Source: CAYRHJ01 sp964424105
GTDB lineage: Bacteria; Planctomycetota; Phycisphaerae; UBA1845
Direction: 5' to 3'
NCBI GenBank assembly: GCA_964424105.1
Contig: CAYRHJ010000030.1
Coordinates: 239,423 to 303,422 of the forward strand
Length of the DNA: 64,000 nucleotides
This document shows positions 16,164-24,775 of this stretch, piece by piece (positions within the stretch are counted from its first letter, which is position 1; each line of letters opens with the position of its first letter). Below the pieces are notes generated by a model. That model saw nothing but the letters and a program-made list of their open reading frames with translations. It was not told the origin of the DNA and ran no database searches. Position numbers and translations under genes: made by a program.

Positions 16164-17723
16164 ATGAACGAACCAACCGGAGCAACCGATCTGCACACGC
16201 CCTACCGAATGCGGCTGACCCATGCCCCGCTGACGTTTGATCAACTTGACGCCGCCTATGAACATCCGCTGACCATCGACATCGCCGACGAATTCTGGGA
16301 ACGGGTGGACCGCTCGCGGGCCACCGTCGACAAGATCATCGCCATGGGCAGCACCGTCTACGGCATCAACACCGGATTTGGCCACCTCTGCCGCAAGAAA
16401 ATCGATTCGAATTCGCTGGGCGTGCTACAGGAAAACCTGATCCGCTCGCACGCCGTGGGAGTGGGCCGACCTGTGCCCGAAACCGTCGTACGCTGGATGA
16501 TGCTGTTCAAGATTCACGCACTCGGACTGGGTTATAGCGGCGTCCGACGTCAACCCATCGAATGTCTGACAGCCATGTTGAATCACGACGTGCTGCCCAT
16601 CATCCCCGATCAAGGTTCGCTGGGTGCCAGTGGTGACTTGGCCCCACTCGCGCATATGGTCTTGCCGCTGATCGGCCACGCGATGGTCCGATATCAAACG
16701 ACCGAGCGGCCATCCGCCGAAGTCTTCCAGGAGCTACACCTCAAATCTGTTCAACTACAAGCCAAGGAAGGCCTGGCATTGATCAATGGCACGCAATTGA
16801 TGAGCGCCTACGCAGCCGCGATTCTCGTGCGGGCGTTCCGCGCAATCAAACACGCGGACGTCATCGCCTCGATGTCGCTGGAAGGATTGGCCGGCAGCGT
16901 CAAACCGTTTGACGCGCGTCTGCACGAAGTCCGGCCCCATCCCGGCGCCGTGACGACGGCGGCCAACTTCCGCCGCCTGCTGGGCGACAGTGAAGTTGTG
17001 GAATCACATGTCAATTGTGATCGAGTTCAGGATCCCTATTCGCTACGCTGCGTCCCGCAGGTTCACGGTGCTTCGCGCGACGCACTGGAACACGCCCGCG
17101 GGATCGTCGAAACCGAAATCAACGCCGTGACCGATAATCCGGTCATCTTCCCCGACGGCGAGGCTATCAGCGGCGGAAACTTTCATGGCCAATCGCTGGC
17201 TTTCGCGCTGGATTACATGGGCTTCGCGCTCGCGGAACTGGCCTCGATTTCCGAACGACGGATCTACCTCCTGCTCAGCGGTCAGGATGGCCTGCCGGCG
17301 CTGCTTATGAAGGACACCGGACTGAACAGCGGGTTCATGCTGCCGCAATACACCGCAGCCGCGTTGGTGAGCGAGAACAAGATTCTGGCACACCCTGCCT
17401 GCGTCGATTCGATTCCTACGTCGTTGGGTCAGGAAGACCACGTCAGCATGGGCGCCACCGCGGCCACCAAAGCGTGGCAAATCATGAACAACGTGGAAAC
17501 CGTGTTGGCCATTGAGATGATGTGTGCGGCCCAAGCCCTGGACTATCGCGCGCCGTTGAAACCGGGCGTGGGACCGCGAATCGCCCACGGCGTGGTCCGC
17601 GAGGTCATCACCCACACGGAAAACGACCGCCTTTTCGGGCAAGATATCCAGACCTCGCTGGCATTGTTTCGCTCGCAACGCGTACTTTCAGCCATTCAAA
17701 ACCAATTGGGCCCATTAGGATAG
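16164..17723 (+). CDS. hutH: Histidine ammonia-lyase (HutH)
   Basis: HutH removes ammonia from L-histidine to give trans-urocanate, the first step of histidine breakdown. The 519-residue product carries the GSLGASGDLAPLAHM motif. Its Ala155-Ser156-Gly157 cyclise to the MIO electrophile. Other family blocks are YGINTGFGHLC near residue 55, the QDPYSLRCVPQVHGA segment, TDNPVIFPDG, and QEDHVSMGA near the C terminus. Length is normal. A TATAAT box just ahead suggests a leaderless transcript. hutU follows 171 bp downstream on the same strand. Confidence 0.97.
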   Translation: MNEPTGATDLHTPYRMRLTHAPLTFDQLDAAYEHPLTIDIADEFWERVDRSRATVDKIIAMGSTVYGINTGFGHLCRKKIDSNSLGVLQENLIRSHAVGVGRPVPETVVRWMMLFKIHALGLGYSGVRRQPIECLTAMLNHDVLPIIPDQGSLGASGDLAPLAHMVLPLIGHAMVRYQTTERPSAEVFQELHLKSVQLQAKEGLALINGTQLMSAYAAAILVRAFRAIKHADVIASMSLEGLAGSVKPFDARLHEVRPHPGAVTTAANFRRLLGDSEVVESHVNCDRVQDPYSLRCVPQVHGASRDALEHARGIVETEINAVTDNPVIFPDGEAISGGNFHGQSLAFALDYMGFALAELASISERRIYLLLSGQDGLPALLMKDTGLNSGFMLPQYTAAALVSENKILAHPACVDSIPTSLGQEDHVSMGATAATKAWQIMNNVETVLAIEMMCAAQALDYRAPLKPGVGPRIAHGVVREVITHTENDRLFGQDIQTSLALFRSQRVLSAIQNQLGPLG

Positions 17724-17894
17724 TGTGGCCGATTCATGGCGAATGAAAGTCCGCCGTAGGAGCTATCCGTAATCCGAAATTGCCGGTCGCGAACAATCGC
17801 GAAACCGTGTAGAATCCGCAATCTCGCTTTCATCGATCGCCGCGACGTTTCGTAGCCACGTTGACGATCTCGCATGAACCAACGGAGTGTCACT

Positions 17895-19568
17895 ATGAAT
17901 TCCGCCACGGAAACGACCCCCGCCATCGCCCGCACCATCCGAGCACCGCGTGGCCCGGAAATAACCTGCAAAACGTGGCAGGCCGAGGCAGCCATGCGCA
18001 TGTTGATGAACAACCTTGATCCCGAAGTTGCCGAAAAGCCCGACGAATTGATCGTCTACGGAGGCAGCGGCAAAGCCGCCCGATCCTGGGCGGATTACGA
18101 TCGCATCGTTACGGCGCTGAAAAAACTGGAACCCGACGAAACGCTGTTGATTCAATCAGGCCGAGCCGTCGGCGTCGTGCAAACCCATACGGATGCCCCG
18201 CGCGTGTTAATCGCCAATTCCCTGCTGGTTCCCAAATGGGCTACGTGGGACGAATTTCGCCGACTGGAAGGGCTGGGGCTGACCATGTTCGGTCAAATGA
18301 CCGCCGGCAGTTGGATCTATATCGGGACCCAAGGGATTCTACAGGGGACCTACGAGACGTTCGGTTCCTGCGCCCGCCAGCGCTTCAAGGGGTCGCTGAA
18401 GGGGCGCTGGGTGGTCACCGGTGGATTAGGCGGAATGGGAGGTGCCCAACCGCTGGCCGCCACTATGAACGAAGCCGTGTGCCTCGTCGCCGAAGTCGAC
18501 CCCGCGAGAGTGAAACGGCGGATTGAAAACGCCTATTGCGACAAGGCCACGGAAGACATCGAACAAGCCATCACCTGGTGCCAAGAGGCATGCAAAAAAA
18601 AGGAGCCGTTATCGGTCGCGCTGCTCGCCAATGCGGCAGACCTGTTGGCGGAGTTGGTCAAACGTGAAATCACGCCGGACATCCTGACCGATCAAACTTC
18701 CGCCCACGACGCGCTCAACGGATACGTTCCCAACAACATGACGTTTCAAGACGCGGTCTCCCTGCGCGAAACAAACCCGGAGCGATACATCAACGAGTCC
18801 ATGCGGACCATGGGCGAGCATGTGACATCGATGCTCGAGCTCCAAACTCGCGGGGCCATCACCTTCGACTACGGAAACAATATCCGTGGCCAGGCGCTCG
18901 AAGCCGGCGTCGTAGACGCGTTCAAGATCAGGGGATTCGTGCCGGAATACATTCGACCGCTGTTTTGCGAAGGGCAGGGCCCGTTTCGCTGGGCCGCCTT
19001 ATCTGGCGACCCCGCCGACATCGCCCGTACCGATCGAGCCGTGTTGGAGACGTTCCCCGAAAACGACCACCTCTGCCGATGGATTCAGCTAGCCGGCGAG
19101 CGCGTGAAGTTTCAGGGTCTGCCCGCACGGATATGCTGGCTGGGATACGGCGAGCGCGACCGCATGGGGCTGGTGTTCAATGACCTGGTAGCCAACGGCG
19201 AGGTCTCGGCGCCCATCGTGATCGGACGTGACCATCTCGACTGTGGATCCGTAGCTTCGCCCAATCGCGAGACCGAGGGCATGCTGGACGGATCGGACGC
19301 CATCGCGGATTGGCCGGTCCTGAACGCGCTCGTCAATACAGCCTGCGGCGCTTCCTGGGTGAGCGTTCACCATGGCGGGGGCGTGGGAATCGGATACGCC
19401 ATTCACGCCGGTCAAGTGATCGTCGCCGATGGCACGCCCGACGCCGCACGTCGCTTGAAACGCGTCCTGACCGCCGATCCTGGAACGGGTGTCATTCGAC
19501 ACGCCGACGCGGGATACGAACGGGCACGCAAGATCGCAGACGAACGCGGCGTCCAAATTCCTATATAG
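17895..19568 (+). CDS. hutU: Urocanate hydratase (HutU)
   Basis: HutU adds water to urocanate to give 4-imidazolone-5-propionate, using tightly bound NAD+ as an electrophile. The 557-residue protein shows the family's glycine-rich NAD region (GGLGGMGGAQPLA), the preceding LIQSGRAVGV and GSWIYIGTQGILQGTYE, the active-site segment FDYGNNIRGQA, GFVPEYIRPLFCEG, and the C-terminal SVHHGGGVGIGY. The ATG at 17895 was chosen over 17874 because GGAG lies 7 bp upstream. It acts between HutH (upstream neighbour) and HutI (8.6-9.8 kb). Confidence 0.97.
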   Translation: MNSATETTPAIARTIRAPRGPEITCKTWQAEAAMRMLMNNLDPEVAEKPDELIVYGGSGKAARSWADYDRIVTALKKLEPDETLLIQSGRAVGVVQTHTDAPRVLIANSLLVPKWATWDEFRRLEGLGLTMFGQMTAGSWIYIGTQGILQGTYETFGSCARQRFKGSLKGRWVVTGGLGGMGGAQPLAATMNEAVCLVAEVDPARVKRRIENAYCDKATEDIEQAITWCQEACKKKEPLSVALLANAADLLAELVKREITPDILTDQTSAHDALNGYVPNNMTFQDAVSLRETNPERYINESMRTMGEHVTSMLELQTRGAITFDYGNNIRGQALEAGVVDAFKIRGFVPEYIRPLFCEGQGPFRWAALSGDPADIARTDRAVLETFPENDHLCRWIQLAGERVKFQGLPARICWLGYGERDRMGLVFNDLVANGEVSAPIVIGRDHLDCGSVASPNRETEGMLDGSDAIADWPVLNALVNTACGASWVSVHHGGGVGIGYAIHAGQVIVADGTPDAARRLKRVLTADPGTGVIRHADAGYERARKIADERGVQIPI

Positions 19569-19958
19569 ATCATTTCGCCTGCCCATGAACGGCCACCGAA
19601 CGATCCAGCCAATGCCCGTAGCCAACACCAGACACCTGCCATGGAACTCGACACGTCGCCCCACTCGTCTTGGCCGATCCGCCTCGCAAAAAAACGCGGG
19701 CATCCAAAAAGCGCACATCATTCATTCTACTTCCAACGTGTCGCATGGCTGATAATCTATCGAAGTCGATCACAGGTATCACGGATTCGCTGCTCCGCGG
19801 CTGATCGACCGCCCCGACTCACCCCAGCAAGAACTTGAAAAAATTCGCAAAATCCCGGTGTTTCCGCCTGCATAACTTAAGCGCAGTTTCGGTACATCCG
19901 ATGATGCGGCTGAAACGGAAATTGTTTGGCTGTCACGTTTATCAAATGGAGACTCTGT
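19569..19958. other. Spacer between hutU and the basic-protein gene
   Basis: Nothing recognisable is coded here. The short frames present lack ribosome binding sites. The last 120 bp are richer in A+T and probably hold the promoter of the next gene, but no clear -35/-10 pair stands out. Confidence 0.5.
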
Positions 19959-20384
19959 ATGCCTACGTCATTCAGAAGTGCAAGTGCATTCGGTTGGGGT
20001 TCGAATCGCCGTGCCAAGAGCGCCAGAAGCTCGGCTCGAGCGACCGCCCCCGGCTACAAGAACGTCTGTGATACTTTTAACCGCAAGATTTCGTCCTATC
20101 GGACTCTGTGCGGTCAGGCCAGCGGACCGGCCAAGGGAACACGTCCCTCGCCGGCCACACTCAACACCATGTCCAAGTGGATTGAAAAAGGCGCCGTTGT
20201 TCAGAAAGTCAGCGCCGCCCAGGTTCGTCGGATGGGTCGATCAGCCCAGCCGGTCAAGAGCGCGACCACGGCCAAAAACGTGCTGTGCCGAAAATACGGC
20301 AAGAGCGCCATCAAAGCCGTAGCGCCCGCCAAGAGCGGTGCGTTCCTGGTCGCTTGCACGCCCAGCGTGCATTTCCCGCGTTAG
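19959..20384 (+). CDS. Small, very basic protein of unknown function
   Basis: The 141-residue product is rich in Lys, Arg, Ser and Ala with very few acidic residues, so its pI must be above 10. The N-terminal 33 residues are a Ser/Arg/Ala tail. A more ordered part follows: YKNVCDTFNRKISSYRTL, the segment RPSPATLNTMSKWIEKGAVV, and a C-terminal part from KNVLCRKYGKSAIKAV to LVACTPSVHFPR. I have an impression of similar proteins in planctomycetes but know no named family. A nucleic-acid-binding role is a guess from charge. The start follows GGAG by 7 bp. A hairpin begins at the stop codon, and a terminator-like stem lies about 110 bp beyond. Confidence 0.7.
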   Translation: MPTSFRSASAFGWGSNRRAKSARSSARATAPGYKNVCDTFNRKISSYRTLCGQASGPAKGTRPSPATLNTMSKWIEKGAVVQKVSAAQVRRMGRSAQPVKSATTAKNVLCRKYGKSAIKAVAPAKSGAFLVACTPSVHFPR

Positions 20385-20495
20385 GCGGGTCACGCGCGCC
20401 GCGCGTGAAATGTGAGTGACCCCGCCATCGCGGGATCCCGGTACATGAAAACGAGATTCACCGCCGACTGGCGGGAGCAACGTGACAAGCCATCA

Positions 20496-20533
20496 GGCGG
20501 CCCGGTCAAATCGATCGGGCCGCTTTCGTTTTG
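20496..20533 (+). terminator. Intrinsic terminator-like hairpin, copy 1
   Basis: GCGGCCCG (20497-20504) pairs with CGGGCCGC (20516-20523) across an 11-base loop and is followed by TTTCGTTTTG. The position suits termination of the basic-protein transcript, although it lies about 110 bp past the stop. The stem and loop recur unchanged at 21025-21051. Confidence 0.6.
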
Positions 20534-21023
20534 ACAGCCCGCCATTTCACGTCGCGCGACGTACACTGACCAGGCCATCGCAAGTTCGACCGCATTTCCG
20601 CCCGCCCGCCTCTTTCCGAGCCACGACCACCTCTTTCCGAGCCACGACCGTCAGGAAGCGGTCTTCTATTCCAAATCACTTCACGAGCCGCGAGCGCGAA
20701 GCGAGCGGTCCCCCGGAACGGGTGGCCCACCTCCTTTGGAGGTGGGCGAGTCGTTGATCAGAGCGCCAGTTCGTACTGCCGATCATGTCCGCCTCTTAAC
20801 AGAGCCGCGACCGTCAGAGCTTGAGAATCTTTTTCAACGGCACGGGGCTTCTTGGGATTCGCCGGTGCTCGTTTTCATCCGGCCGTCGGAACCGCTGGTT
20901 ATGTTGAATCCGCCGTTTCCGTTATTCCTCCTGTCGCCGTTTCCGTTATTCCTCCTGTCGCCGTTTCCAGGCCTCGGTACTGGTTCACGCTGCCGGCCCT
21001 TCTCACGATCCGCGGCCATGCGG

Positions 21024-21060
21024 TGCGGCCCGGTCAAATCGATCGGGCCGCCCTTGTTTT
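21024..21060 (+). terminator. Intrinsic terminator-like hairpin, copy 2
   Basis: The same stem and loop as at 20497-20523 (27 identical bases), followed by CCTTGTTTTT. There is no gene between the two copies, so at least one is not there to end a known transcript. It may be part of a duplicated or mobile segment. Confidence 0.5.
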
Positions 21061-21318
21061 TGGGCACGACAAGTAACGAACCTCGAATCCCTACCCCTGC
21101 TGTTCCGCACCATTTCACGCTAAAAACCTCGGTTGTCGTATCCACACCTCGCTGCTTATGAACACGCCTTTGTCTTGCCCTAACGATGAATGTTAAAGGC
21201 TACCGTGACTTCTTGTGGTGAAACTGCTACAATTTCCCTCACTTTTGATCGACCGAGAGCGCCGAATCTGCTTTGCTTACGAGTACATTCGCTGGTACAG
21301 CTTGAAAGGAATTCCCCA

Positions 21319-22194
21319 ATGCGAGTTTCTATATTCTGCCTGGTTGGGATCGGGGCCGTCACATTAAATCGATCACTTGGCGACCAGCTTTTTCTGGAAG
21401 ATGGCCGCAAGCTTTCCGGAGACGTTGAACGCACCAATGACACAGTCAGCATTTCAACCGCAGCAGGAGAAACACACTCCTTTTCGCCTGACCAAGTGAG
21501 GCGAGTTGTGTACGAGTCTACGGCGTCACCGGCAGATTTGATCAGAATGCTCGACGATTTCGAAGGGCTCATCGAACCCGTCATGGGCTTCGAAGAGCTC
21601 AATGAGCCCCTACAGGAACCCCGACAACGAGAGTTTCCCAAATTATCGAGAACCGACGGCCGTAACACGACCATATGGAGAGGCGGGCGCGAGCGGGAAT
21701 TTATCACATCAGATCGATTCGTTGATGATTGGGTACGATATTCCGCGCATTTTGTGGCTATCGAACGAACACAGTTATTCCGGCTCCACATGAGCATGGA
21801 ATTAGACGAGCACTCACTCGGAGAGTTCGCCCGGTATACTCCAGAGGGCTTCGAGGATATCGGCCGCGCCATTAAGGACGCGTTGTCAACAGTGAAATCA
21901 ATGTTCGAAAATGCGGAGACTGTAAATCGACTACTCGATAATCATCGACGGAGTACCCTGACGCATGACGAAAAGATCCTCCGTGCGAGCCGGCGATCAA
22001 AACGTCGAGAAACCAAGAAAGGGCGAACCGATGCAAAGGACGATTTGCAGCGGCTTATAGATCGAAAGGCCATTGAATTGAGAGATCTTCAATTGCTTGC
22101 GGACGACAAGACGAACTCAGTTGCGGCAGAGCGCATCGTTGCGATGAAACAACTTGAAGAAGTTCGACGGCTGCTTGGTGAAATCACACATTAG
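21319..22194 (+). CDS. Secreted protein of unknown function
   Basis: The 291-residue protein starts with a signal peptide (MRVSIFCLVGIGAVTLNRSLG). An N-terminal segment follows, LFLEDGRKLSGDVERTNDTVSI, a beta-hairpin pattern often seen at the start of planctomycete secreted proteins. The rest is mostly helical and charged. The C-terminal third is strongly basic and then heptad-like (RLIDRKAIELRDLQLLADDKT to MKQLEEVRRLLGEI), suggesting a coiled coil. No family is recognised. The ATG at 21319 was chosen because AAAGGA lies 8 bp upstream. Its G+C content is visibly lower than that of its neighbours, which may mean acquisition or weak codon selection. The stop lies one base from the stop of the converging gene. 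Confidence 0.65.
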   Translation: MRVSIFCLVGIGAVTLNRSLGDQLFLEDGRKLSGDVERTNDTVSISTAAGETHSFSPDQVRRVVYESTASPADLIRMLDDFEGLIEPVMGFEELNEPLQEPRQREFPKLSRTDGRNTTIWRGGREREFITSDRFVDDWVRYSAHFVAIERTQLFRLHMSMELDEHSLGEFARYTPEGFEDIGRAIKDALSTVKSMFENAETVNRLLDNHRRSTLTHDEKILRASRRSKRRETKKGRTDAKDDLQRLIDRKAIELRDLQLLADDKTNSVAAERIVAMKQLEEVRRLLGEITH

Positions 22195-22195
22195 G

Positions 22196-23239
22196 TTAAC
22201 ATTCGTCGTTCAACTCTTCCAAACTGCGCGGGGGTTGCAGACCTGCCACCAAACCCGTGGCCGCTTGAACCGCCCGGCGGATGCACGTCGTCGCGTCGCA
22301 ACCGGCGGCCAATGAAAGACCCGCTACCGTCATCAGCAAATCACCCGCGCCACAGTAATCAACCGGTTCCACTGGACAGGTTCGGACTCGTTCCAGGGAC
22401 GCCCCTGGCCGCGAAACGGCTGCACCCCCCTCGCCCAACTGAATCACGAGTTGTTCGAATCGCCCCAGCGATCGAAGCTCGTCAATCCAGTTCAACCCGG
22501 TTGTTCCACTATTCGGATCGATGTGCGCCGCATAGGCCGCCCGCGCGTCGGTCAAACGCATGAATGGCCAAACCCGATCATCCCAGCGGTCGCATACATC
22601 TGAATCCACCGGACCGATGTTATCGACACGCACTGCCGCCAGTGGAGCCCCAGCCCGAACATTCAGAACACCCGCCAACCAATCCATGATCGGCGACTTC
22701 CAGGCCAATTGCGTTGGATCAATCAGCAGCAAATCGAAATCGCAACATGCCTGATCCGGCAGGTGCGGCAGGGCCTGGTCAAGAATTCCGTGCCGTCGAA
22801 CCGACAGCACACCATCGGCGCATCGAAAGCGCGTGTCGATCGGGCAGTTACCGGATACGGTAGTCAAGAACATCTGACTTTCAGCCAATCCACCCAGGAA
22901 CCGCGAAATCGGTTCCGGCGGTTCCGCGGGCACGATCGTGCAGACGGAGACTTCCGCGCCCAGTGAATACGCGAATCCAGCCGCACGTCCCACGAATCCG
23001 CCGACCCGCATTCGCCGCGTGCTCCAATCCAAATCCAACTGAGCCGACTGCCCTTTTAGCGATCGCAGAAACTGGGACTGGGATCCCGGCACGTCGACCG
23101 GCATTTCCAGTCCGAGATCGCCCACCACGAGCACTCGAAGCGCTCCGCCTCGAGTCGGCCACGCCCGTCGATCGACCACGACTTGGCGCTCAGCCGACTG
23201 TGTGCGCCAAGCATCCGCTCCTTTCGATCCGCCGTTCAT
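22196..23239 (-). CDS. PfkB/ribokinase-family protein, divergent
   Basis: The 347-residue protein has the ribokinase-fold outline of RfaE-like kinases: LRVLVVGDLGLEM near the start of the fold (residues 35-46), RVGGFVGRAAGFAYSLGAEVSV in the middle, and the C-terminal signature VDYCGAGDLLMTVAGLSLAAG with the GAGD anion hole and catalytic Asp. The second PfkB signature (DxNxR-type) is not clear. About 30 extra residues precede the fold. A sugar or nucleoside phosphorylating role is likely but the substrate is unknown. It converges with the upstream gene with one base between stops. Confidence 0.75.
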   Translation of the reverse strand: MNGGSKGADAWRTQSAERQVVVDRRAWPTRGGALRVLVVGDLGLEMPVDVPGSQSQFLRSLKGQSAQLDLDWSTRRMRVGGFVGRAAGFAYSLGAEVSVCTIVPAEPPEPISRFLGGLAESQMFLTTVSGNCPIDTRFRCADGVLSVRRHGILDQALPHLPDQACCDFDLLLIDPTQLAWKSPIMDWLAGVLNVRAGAPLAAVRVDNIGPVDSDVCDRWDDRVWPFMRLTDARAAYAAHIDPNSGTTGLNWIDELRSLGRFEQLVIQLGEGGAAVSRPGASLERVRTCPVEPVDYCGAGDLLMTVAGLSLAAGCDATTCIRRAVQAATGLVAGLQPPRSLEELNDEC

Positions 23240-23694
23240 GCGAGTTGCCTATGTTTGTATCGATTGACTGCGCGACGCCGTATCAATTCGTCAAACCACG
23301 ATCGTCGTATCGAATTCGTCACCGTTGTGGCCGATTCGCCACGATATTGACTGATTCAACACCGCCTACGCTGATTCACCACGCCGACACCGCGCGCCGT
23401 GATGGATCATCGAGCCTCGGCCTTGGGTTCAATCTCGAACGTCCGATATCATAGTCATCCACGCAACCATTTTCCGGGATTGAATCTGAATGGGTGCCCG
23501 CTCACCTGGCCAGACATTCCGGCGCAAGCCGGAATCCAGAAGAACGCTGCCTGGACTCCGGCGATCGTCGGAGTGACGTTCGGGACGATTCCCCATCGCC
23601 GGCGTGTCGCTGGCCGCCACGACGCGATAGGCTCTTGTCCGCTTGAGACATAGCGGCGATCGGTTATGGTGGCAACAGGTCTCGGAGGTGTGAA
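23240..23694. repeat. Spacer with two CCGGC-type palindromic repeats
   Basis: No gene is supported. Positions 23514-23540 hold ATTCCGGCGC-AAGCCGGAAT-CCAG, and 23550-23575 an inverted relative, CTGGACTCCGGCG-ATCGTCGGAGTGACG. Frames through this repeat read IPAQAGIQ-type peptides, a well-known artefact of such elements. Confidence 0.75.
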
Positions 23695-24333
23695 ATGGAT
23701 GCCGAAAAGCGCGTTTCCAGGGTTGTAATCGTGGTTTTGGCCTTGTGCGGGATCGCGGGGGCGGCCATGGCCATTCGCCAAATCGCGGGCGAGGTCAGGC
23801 GAGTCAGCGAGGTGAGCCAAATCCCGTCAATGTTTGCCGTTCCCGAATTCACCCTAACGCGACAAACCGGCGATCCGTTCAGTTCCGAAGACCTGAAGGG
23901 TTTCGTCTGGATCGCAGATTTCGTTTTCACTCGATGCGCCGGACCCTGTCCGAAAATGACATTGGCCATGGCGGACCTACAGAAATCGCTTCAAAATCAA
24001 CCGCAGATCAGGCTGGTGTCATTTACGGTGGACCCGGAGCACGATACACCGGCTGTGCTGACCCGATACGCCAGCGATTTTGGCGCCAACCCCCAATGGT
24101 GGCACTTCTTAACGGGAGATCGAAACACGATTTATGACCTGTGCATCAAGGGCTTCAAGCTGGCTGTCGACACCGGCGAGGAATATGAACACCGCATTCT
24201 CCACAGCACGAAATTCGTCCTGGTCGATTCATCCGGCGTCATACGAGGGTATTACGAAGGCCTGGAGGTGGCGGAAGCGGCCAAGCTGGTGCACGATGCC
24301 AAACTGCTCGCCCAGCAGATAGGTCGGCCATGA
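23695..24333 (+). CDS. SCO1/SenC-family copper and thiol protein
   Basis: SCO proteins deliver copper to, or keep reduced, the CuA site of cytochrome c oxidase at the outer face of the cytoplasmic membrane. The 212-residue protein has one N-terminal anchor (about 9-27) and a thioredoxin fold. The copper ligands are the CAGPC motif (FVFTRCAGPCPKM) and the His of HSTKFVLVD. The family blocks SFTVDPEHDTPAVLTRYA and WWHFLTGD are also present. It overlaps the DUF420 gene by four bases (ATGA). No oxidase subunits lie in this window. Confidence 0.92.
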   Translation: MDAEKRVSRVVIVVLALCGIAGAAMAIRQIAGEVRRVSEVSQIPSMFAVPEFTLTRQTGDPFSSEDLKGFVWIADFVFTRCAGPCPKMTLAMADLQKSLQNQPQIRLVSFTVDPEHDTPAVLTRYASDFGANPQWWHFLTGDRNTIYDLCIKGFKLAVDTGEEYEHRILHSTKFVLVDSSGVIRGYYEGLEVAEAAKLVHDAKLLAQQIGRP

Positions 24334-24761
24334 CCACTGCGGACCTGCCTGCGGTCAATGCCACGCTGAACGCGCTGGCCGGCTTGGCCTTGACAGCCGG
24401 GTATTATTTCATTCGACGCAAGGACGTCCGCCGGCACAAGTTCTGCATGTTGACCGCCTTCGGCATCTCCACGGTGTTCCTGATTTGCTACGTGACCTAT
24501 CACGCGTTGCACGGGTCCAAAAGTTTCGCGCACAGCGGATCGATCCGCGTAGTTTATTTTGGGATTCTGATTTCGCACGTCGTGCTAGCCGCCGCGGTGC
24601 CGCCCCTGGCCATCCTGACCTTGATCGCCGGCTTGCGCGATCGCATCGAACGTCATCGTCGGTTGGCGCGCTGGACCTGGCCCATCTGGATGTACGTCAG
24701 CGTGACGGGCGTGCTGGTGTATTTCATGCTGTATCGTTGGTTTCCGCCGCCACATGGTTAA
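24330..24761 (+). CDS. DUF420 membrane protein
   Basis: The 143-residue protein has four predicted membrane helices (about 10-27, 42-60, 74-101 and 116-136) and the DUF420 (YozB/CtaM-like) pattern. This includes NATLNALAGLALTAGYYFIRRKDVRRHKFCML, then the YHALHG and HSGSIRVVYFGILISHVVLA segments with conserved His. DUF420 genes are usual partners of SCO and heme-copper oxidase assembly genes. Together with the overlapping SCO1 gene this points to oxidase assembly. The next gene, a DNA methyltransferase, starts 14 bp downstream without an obvious link. Confidence 0.88.
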   Translation: MTTADLPAVNATLNALAGLALTAGYYFIRRKDVRRHKFCMLTAFGISTVFLICYVTYHALHGSKSFAHSGSIRVVYFGILISHVVLAAAVPPLAILTLIAGLRDRIERHRRLARWTWPIWMYVSVTGVLVYFMLYRWFPPPHG

Positions 24762-24775
24762 CCGGATCAATTCGC

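Larger units (their letters stand above)
20385..21318. repeat. Repeat-rich intergenic region
   Basis: No gene is supported in these 934 bp. A long inverted repeat has arms at 20384-20393 and 20416-20426. Two terminator-like stems share 27 identical bases (separate entries). A 21-bp unit CCTCTTTCCGAGCCACGAC is tandemly doubled near 20609-20650. Copies of dispersed repeats lie at 20639-20666, 20684-20710, 20720-20746 and 20801-20820. A 24-bp unit CGCCGTTTCCGTTATTCC... is repeated 2.4 times at 20911-20968. Confidence 0.75.

Noticed and set aside
20736..21161. 141-codon frame in the repeat-rich gap
   Set aside because: It is composed largely of tandem repeats and has no ribosome binding site.
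23399..23653. 84-codon frame in the PfkB-SCO1 gap
   Set aside because: It reads through a CCGGC palindrome, giving the IPAQAGIQ-type artefact.
24485..24775. Methyltransferase start inside the DUF420 gene
   Set aside because: That would overlap a well supported membrane protein; motif IV is only 39 codons after the GTG at 24776.
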